A stretch of 26,192 nucleotides of DNA from Phycisphaerales bacterium UBA2402. Lineage in GTDB: Bacteria; Planctomycetota; Phycisphaerae; Phycisphaerales; UBA1924. This document shows positions 22,848 to 26,192 of this stretch, piece by piece; positions within the stretch are counted from its first letter, which is position 1; each line of letters starts with the position of its first letter. The stretch covers positions 431-26,622 of the forward strand of contig DDSA01000027.1 of NCBI GenBank assembly GCA_002343715.1, read 5' to 3'. The position numbers and the translations under genes are program-made. The notes beneath the pieces are model-generated. The model was not told the DNA's origin. It was given only the letters and a program-made list of their open reading frames with translations, and did no database searches.

Positions 22848-22874
22848 TTGCCACGGACATGGAGCGAGCATAAT
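22848..22874 (+). promoter_or_regulatory. Putative promoter of iscS-iscU
   Basis: TTGCCA (22848-22853) and CATAAT (22869-22874) are separated by 15 nt, short but possible. The leader would be about 55 nt, with GGAG at 22925-22928 before the ATG. No convincing IscR-type site was recognised. Confidence 0.35.
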
Positions 22875-22936
22875 CTAGATTGATTCTAAGGTGCTACGGC
22901 TTGGAAGTCGCGCACCTCTATCGTGGAGTTATCGCA

Positions 22937-24187
22937 ATGGCTGTGGCACCCGCCAACCAATCCATCTATCTTGACAACGCCGCGACGACCCCGTGCGATC
23001 CCCGCGTGGTCGAGGCAATGCTTCCTTATTTCACAGAGAAGTTCGGCAATCCAGGGAGCCGCAATCACCGCTACGGGTGGGAGTCCGAGGAAGCGGTGGA
23101 TCAGGCCCGCGAGCAGGTCGCGGCGCTGCTGGGCGCCAACGAGAAGGAGGTCATCTTCACCAGCGGCGCCACCGAGAGCAACAACCTGGCGATCAAGGGC
23201 GCGGCGTATATGTATGAGAAAGCCCCCGCCGGGGCGGGGCGCTGCCGGGGCCACATCATTACCGGGGCCATCGAGCACAAGGCCGTGCTCGATCCGTGCA
23301 AGCGGCTCCAGAAGGAGGGGTTCGAGGTGACGTTCCTCGACGCACCCCCCGACGGCATCTTCACCGCCGAGATGGTGAGGAGCGCGATCCGCGAGGACAC
23401 GATTCTCGTGTCGATGATGTGGGCGAACAACGAGATCGGCACGATCAACGAGGTGCCGCGGATCGGTGCCTTGTGCCACGAGCGGGAGATCGTCTTCCAC
23501 ACCGACGCTACGCAGTGGGCCGGCAAGATGCCCGTGAACGTCGAGAAGGACTGCATCGACCTGCTGAGCATGTCGGGCCACAAGATCTACGGCCCCAAGG
23601 GCGTCGGGGCGCTCTACGTGCGCCGTCGCAAGCCCCGCATCCGCCTGCAGGCGCTGGTGGACGGCGGCGGGCAGGAGCGGGGCTTCCGTCCCGGCACGCT
23701 CAACGTGACGGGCATCGTGGGCCTGGGCAAGGCCGCTGAGCTCTGCCGCGCCGAGATGGACGCCGACGGGGCCCGGCTGGTGAAACTCCGACGCACGCTC
23801 GAGGATTCGCTGGTCACTCAACTCGATCACTGCGCGATCAACGGCCACCGCGAGAAACGCCTGCCGCACATCGCCAACGTCTCCTTCGGGTTCGTCGAGG
23901 GCGAGAGCCTGATGATGGCCTGCAAGGAACTCGCCGTGTCGAGCGGCTCGGCCTGCACCTCGGCCAGCCTCGAACCCAGTTACGTCCTCAAGGGGCTGGG
24001 CGTGGGCGACGAGCTGGCCCACTCCTCCCTGCGGATGAGTCTGGGCCGGTTCACCCGTGAATCGGATGTGGCCTTCGCCGTCGAGAAGATCGTCGGCGCG
24101 GTCCGGAAACTCCGCGAACTCTCCCCCCTGTACGACATGCACAACGAGGGCATCGACCTCAGCAAGGTCGAGTGGGGCCACCACTGA
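22937..24187 (+). CDS. iscS: Cysteine desulfurase IscS
   Basis: IscS is a PLP enzyme that takes sulfur from cysteine as a persulfide and passes it to IscU for Fe-S cluster assembly and to other acceptors such as tRNA-thiolation enzymes. All landmarks are present in the 416 residues: 'YLDNAATTPCDPRV' (11-24), 'SGATESNNLAIKG' (76-88), the PLP-binding Lys216 in SMSGHKIYGPKGVG, RPGTLN, and the persulfide Cys340 in SSGSACTSASLEPSYVL on a long group-I loop. The C-terminal tail 'SPLYDMHNEGIDLSKVEWGHH'-like sequence is the IscU-docking end characteristic of true IscS rather than NifS/SufS. The ATG at 22937 has GGAG 8 nt upstream; the open frame extends to 22880 without family similarity. iscU follows after 64 bp. 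Confidence 0.97.
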   Translation: MAVAPANQSIYLDNAATTPCDPRVVEAMLPYFTEKFGNPGSRNHRYGWESEEAVDQAREQVAALLGANEKEVIFTSGATESNNLAIKGAAYMYEKAPAGAGRCRGHIITGAIEHKAVLDPCKRLQKEGFEVTFLDAPPDGIFTAEMVRSAIREDTILVSMMWANNEIGTINEVPRIGALCHEREIVFHTDATQWAGKMPVNVEKDCIDLLSMSGHKIYGPKGVGALYVRRRKPRIRLQALVDGGGQERGFRPGTLNVTGIVGLGKAAELCRAEMDADGARLVKLRRTLEDSLVTQLDHCAINGHREKRLPHIANVSFGFVEGESLMMACKELAVSSGSACTSASLEPSYVLKGLGVGDELAHSSLRMSLGRFTRESDVAFAVEKIVGAVRKLRELSPLYDMHNEGIDLSKVEWGHH

Positions 24188-24251
24188 AACGCGCGGCGCA
24201 CTGTCACGACACACACACCCATCAGCGAACGAACCCCAGCGAGAGCACACC

Positions 24252-24677
24252 ATGGCCTACGGACCCAAAATCATCGACCACTACGAGAACCCCCGCAACG
24301 TCGGCACCTTCGGCACCCAGGCCGAGATCAAGACCCGCAAGGATGTCGGCGTCGGCCTGGTCGGCGCGCCCGAGTGCGGCGACGTGATGCAGCTGCAGAT
24401 CAAGGTCAACCCCGGCACCGGCGTCATCGAGGACGCCAAGTTCAAGTGCTTCGGCTGCGGCTCGGCCATCGCCAGCAGTTCGCTCGCCACCGAATGGCTC
24501 AAGGGCCGGACCCTCGACGACGGCATGGCGATCAAGAACACGCAGATCGTCGAGGAGCTCTCCCTCCCGCCGGTCAAGATCCACTGCTCCGTCCTCGCCG
24601 AGGACGCCATCCGCGCCGCCATCAACGACTACAAGGCCAAGAACGGCCTGCCCGTCGCGCAAGAGGCCGCGCACTGA
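24252..24677 (+). CDS. iscU: Fe-S cluster scaffold protein IscU
   Basis: IscU receives sulfur from IscS and iron to build a [2Fe-2S] cluster. This 141-residue protein has 'HYENPRNVGTF' at the N-terminus and the three cluster-ligand cysteines in their usual settings: PECGDVM (Cys42), KCFGCGSAIASSS (Cys66, with Cys69) and KIHCSVLAEDAI (Cys112), plus the Asp after Cys42. The LPPVK motif (105-109), the docking site for the HscA chaperone in proteobacteria, is conserved, although no hscA or hscB is found in this window. The length (about 128 usual) includes a short Ala-rich tail. The ATG at 24252 is the family's normal start; no strong Shine-Dalgarno is visible. It forms a minimal iscSU operon with its neighbour. 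Confidence 0.96.
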   Translation: MAYGPKIIDHYENPRNVGTFGTQAEIKTRKDVGVGLVGAPECGDVMQLQIKVNPGTGVIEDAKFKCFGCGSAIASSSLATEWLKGRTLDDGMAIKNTQIVEELSLPPVKIHCSVLAEDAIRAAINDYKAKNGLPVAQEAAH

Positions 24678-24682
24678 CCGCC

Positions 24683-25150
24683 GTGATCGTCCGTCCCGCC
24701 GTCGCGGCCGATTGCTCCGCGCTGCTGCCCATGGTGCGCGCCCTGTGCGACCTGCACCGGGCGTGGGACCCGGCCCGCTACGCCTTCCTGCCCGACATCG
24801 TCGAGCGCTACGAACGCTGGCTCCCCGAGCGGGCCGCGGATCCGCGGAGTGTGCTGCTGATCGCCTCCGACTCGGCCCCCATCGGGTTCATCGTCGGAAC
24901 CGTCGAGCGCGAGATCCCCATCTACGAGGTCCGCGAGTTCGGGTTCATCCACGACACCTGGGTCGAGCCGTCCCACCGGGGCCGGGGCATCGGCGGGCTC
25001 CTGACGCGTACGGCCCTTGAAGCGTTCCGCGCCATGGGCGTGGCGCAGGTCCGCCTCGACACCGCCCGCGCCAACGGCGACGCCCGCCGCCTCTTCTCCG
25101 CGTGCGGGTTCCGTGAGTCGTGCGTGCAGATGCTCGCCGAACTCGCCTGA
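24683..25150 (+). CDS. GNAT-family N-acetyltransferase
   Basis: GNAT enzymes transfer an acetyl group from acetyl-CoA to an amine; the acceptor here is unknown. The 155 residues cover the whole fold: 'VRPAVAADCSALLPMVRALCDLHR' (beta1-alpha1), a helical lid, 'IGFIVGTVER' (beta4), 'GFIHDTWVEPSHRGRGIGGLL' with the acetyl-CoA binding R/Q-x-x-G-x-G/A motif (HRGRGIGG, about residues 100-107), then 'VRLDTARANGDARRLFSACGF', the usual alpha4/beta6 end. The GTG at 24683 lies 5 nt after the iscU stop, indicating cotranscription and probably coupled translation. No role in Fe-S assembly can be inferred from the neighbourhood alone. Confidence 0.88.
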   Translation: MIVRPAVAADCSALLPMVRALCDLHRAWDPARYAFLPDIVERYERWLPERAADPRSVLLIASDSAPIGFIVGTVEREIPIYEVREFGFIHDTWVEPSHRGRGIGGLLTRTALEAFRAMGVAQVRLDTARANGDARRLFSACGFRESCVQMLAELA

Positions 25151-25158
25151 TCCGCGGA

Positions 25159-25164
25159 TACGCT
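25159..25164 (+). promoter_or_regulatory. Possible -10 box of the DUF2798 gene
   Basis: TACGCT ends 7 nt before the ATG at 25172, in the short gap after the acetyltransferase gene. There is no Shine-Dalgarno, so a leaderless mRNA is possible. Confidence 0.25.
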
Positions 25165-25171
25165 CTGCGCG

Positions 25172-25396
25172 ATGAGACGCTCCCGCCGCGCCGCTCACGT
25201 GGTCTTTGTGTTGCTCACCGCGCTGCTGCTGTCGGGGGTCATCGCCTTTACCCTCACCTTTGTCCGCAGCGGGTACGCGCCCGGCTTCTTCACGATCTTC
25301 CTGCGCCAGTGGACCATCGCGTTCATCGCGGCCTTCCCGGCGGGGCTGGTCGTCATCCCCGCGGCCCGGGCGGTCGCCGACGTTGTCTTCAAATGA
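25172..25396 (+). CDS. DUF2798-like small membrane protein
   Basis: The 74-residue protein has two transmembrane segments, 'VVFVLLTALLLSGVIAFTLTFV' (about residues 10-31) and 'WTIAFIAAFPAGLVVIPAARAV' (about 47-68), joined by 'RSGYAPGFFTIFLRQ'. The G(Y/L)xPGFF..WL.(A)W.IAF..AFP pattern matches DUF2798, a family of small membrane proteins of unknown function. A basic N-terminus (MRRSRRA) suggests an inside-facing start. It follows the acetyltransferase by 21 bp and is convergent with the permease gene. Confidence 0.8.
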   Translation: MRRSRRAAHVVFVLLTALLLSGVIAFTLTFVRSGYAPGFFTIFLRQWTIAFIAAFPAGLVVIPAARAVADVVFK

Positions 25397-25429
25397 CGTT
25401 CGACGCGGGATCCATGAACAGCGCGGTCT

Positions 25430-26192
25430 TCATGACTCGCCGCGTGTCCGCGGGTCCACCCAGCGGTACATGACATCTACGAGCAGGTTGAAGAGCACCA
25501 GCATCGTCGAGAAGACCAGCACCACCCCCACGATCAGGAAGAGGTCCTTGTTCTGCACCGCGTTCACGAAGTGCTGCCCAAGCCCCGGCACCGCGAAGAC
25601 CCGCTCGACCACGAACGACCCCGTCATCGCCATCGCGCACGCCGGGCCGAGGTACGTCACCACCGGCAGCAGCGCGTTCCGCAGGGCGTGGTTGAGCAGC
25701 ACGCGCCACTCTCCCGCGCCCTTGGCCCGCGCGGTCCGCACGTAGTCGCTCTCCATCGCTTCCAGCATCCCCATCCGCGTGAGGCGCGCGATGTAGGCCG
25801 CGAAGGGGAGCGAGAGCGCCACCGCCGGCAGAAAGAGCGCGCGGGGCAGGTCCCACCCGCCCACGGGCGCGATCGGCAGCCAGACCGCGAAGACCAGTTG
25901 CAGCACCGTCGCGGTCACGAAGGCGGGCAGGCTGATCCCCACCAGCGCCACCCCCAGCGTCGCCGCGTCCAGCCAGGTCCCCGGGCGCGCCGCGCCGATC
26001 ACCCCGGCCCCGACACCCAGGATCAGCGCGATCCCGATCGCCGTCGCGCCCAGCATCATCGACACCGGCAGCGAGGCACCGATGATCTCGTTCACGTCCC
26101 GGTCGCGGTAGAGCAGCGATGGGCCCAGGTCGAAGACCCGCCGGACCGGCGGCGGGACGCCCGCCGCGATAGATCGGGAGAGCACACGTCTG
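25430..26192 (-). CDS. ABC transporter permease, OppB/DppB type (5' end outside the window)
   Basis: This is a membrane subunit of a peptide/nickel-type ABC importer. The visible part contains at least five transmembrane segments and the cytoplasmic EAA loop that contacts the ATPase ('EAMESDYVRTARAKGAGEWRVLLNHALRNALLPVV'). 'FVVERVFAVPGLGQHFVNAV' and the C-terminal 'LLVDVMYRWVDPRTR' are both typical of the BPD_transp_1 family. OppB proteins are about 300-340 residues. About 250 are seen, and the first membrane helix and periplasmic loop are missing because the frame stays open to the right edge. An internal GTG at 26185 should not be taken as the start. Substrate specificity cannot be judged without the binding protein. 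Confidence 0.92.
   Translation of the reverse strand, partial: RRVLSRSIAAGVPPPVRRVFDLGPSLLYRDRDVNEIIGASLPVSMMLGATAIGIALILGVGAGVIGAARPGTWLDAATLGVALVGISLPAFVTATVLQLVFAVWLPIAPVGGWDLPRALFLPAVALSLPFAAYIARLTRMGMLEAMESDYVRTARAKGAGEWRVLLNHALRNALLPVVTYLGPACAMAMTGSFVVERVFAVPGLGQHFVNAVQNKDLFLIVGVVLVFSTMLVLFNLLVDVMYRWVDPRTRGES

Noticed and set aside
22886..24253. 455-codon open frame on the minus strand over the whole of iscS
   Set aside because: It is antisense to an unmistakable IscS and reads as His/Ala/Gly/Asp-rich sequence with no domain; long antisense frames are expected at this GC content.
1..26192. tRNA, rRNA, insertion sequences and phage genes
   Set aside because: I looked for tRNA T-loop sequence with flanking stems, transposase or integrase motifs and terminal repeats, and saw none; a tRNAscan-SE or Infernal run would settle small RNAs.

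Overview
The window looks like a chromosomal segment of a high-GC planctomycete, most likely a member of the Phycisphaerae. This rests on four things: C-terminal dockerin-like modules of the DxNxDGxIDxxDVExFF type ending in WEAGxC, an LExRQLL-type N-terminus on a CARDB surface protein, a 'CGYDLRG..CPECG' zinc-ribbon tail, and a TIGR03790-type secreted protein. It reads as ordinary chromosome. I found no integrase, transposase, CRISPR array, tRNA or rRNA.

Layout. Positions 1-947 hold the N-terminal part of mutL (minus strand). It is divergent from a GT39/ArnT-like membrane glycosyltransferase (1072-2562, plus), and a perfect 17-bp inverted repeat covers both GTG starts. From 2556 to 6763 lie two secreted proteins with C-terminal dockerin-like repeats, a TIGR03790-like protein and a propeller-like repeat protein. 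From 6951 to 8566 are a DUF192 lipoprotein and gluQ, a glutamyl-Q tRNA(Asp) synthetase whose zinc site is mostly lost. From about 8640 to 9479 there is no convincing gene but a striking series of perfect hairpins. From 9480 to 11650 come a secreted helical protein of unknown function and the flotillin-like floA. A second hairpin-rich gap (11651-12078) is followed by a small lipoprotein (minus) and a tRNA-dihydrouridine synthase (plus). A minus-strand cluster (13993-16660) carries a DUF2470-like protein, an amidohydrolase and a membrane protein with a zinc-ribbon tail.

Between 16756 and 17528 is the most unusual part. A 20-residue peptide with 12 lysines has its own Shine-Dalgarno sequence, an AT-rich promoter region and a textbook intrinsic terminator about 200 nt downstream. 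Next is an M16-family protein that has lost the whole zinc-binding motif (17529-18767). It is convergent with a HAF-repeat dockerin protein (18775-19986). The plus-strand right end has a CARDB surface protein, an anti-sigma-factor-antagonist/anti-sigma kinase pair (STAS + HATPase), iscS, iscU, a GNAT acetyltransferase and a DUF2798 membrane protein. The 3' part of an OppB/DppB-type ABC permease gene (minus) runs off the window.

How the genes work together. iscS and iscU form a minimal Fe-S assembly pair; the IscS tail and the IscU LPPVK motif are both present, but no hscA/hscB is seen here. The STAS/HATPase pair is a partner-switching module whose sigma factor and phosphatase are elsewhere. 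Several genes without a Shine-Dalgarno sequence have a TAnnnT box 5-10 nt before the start codon, which suggests leaderless or nearly leaderless mRNAs. All functional calls come from reading motifs by eye; no database search was possible.
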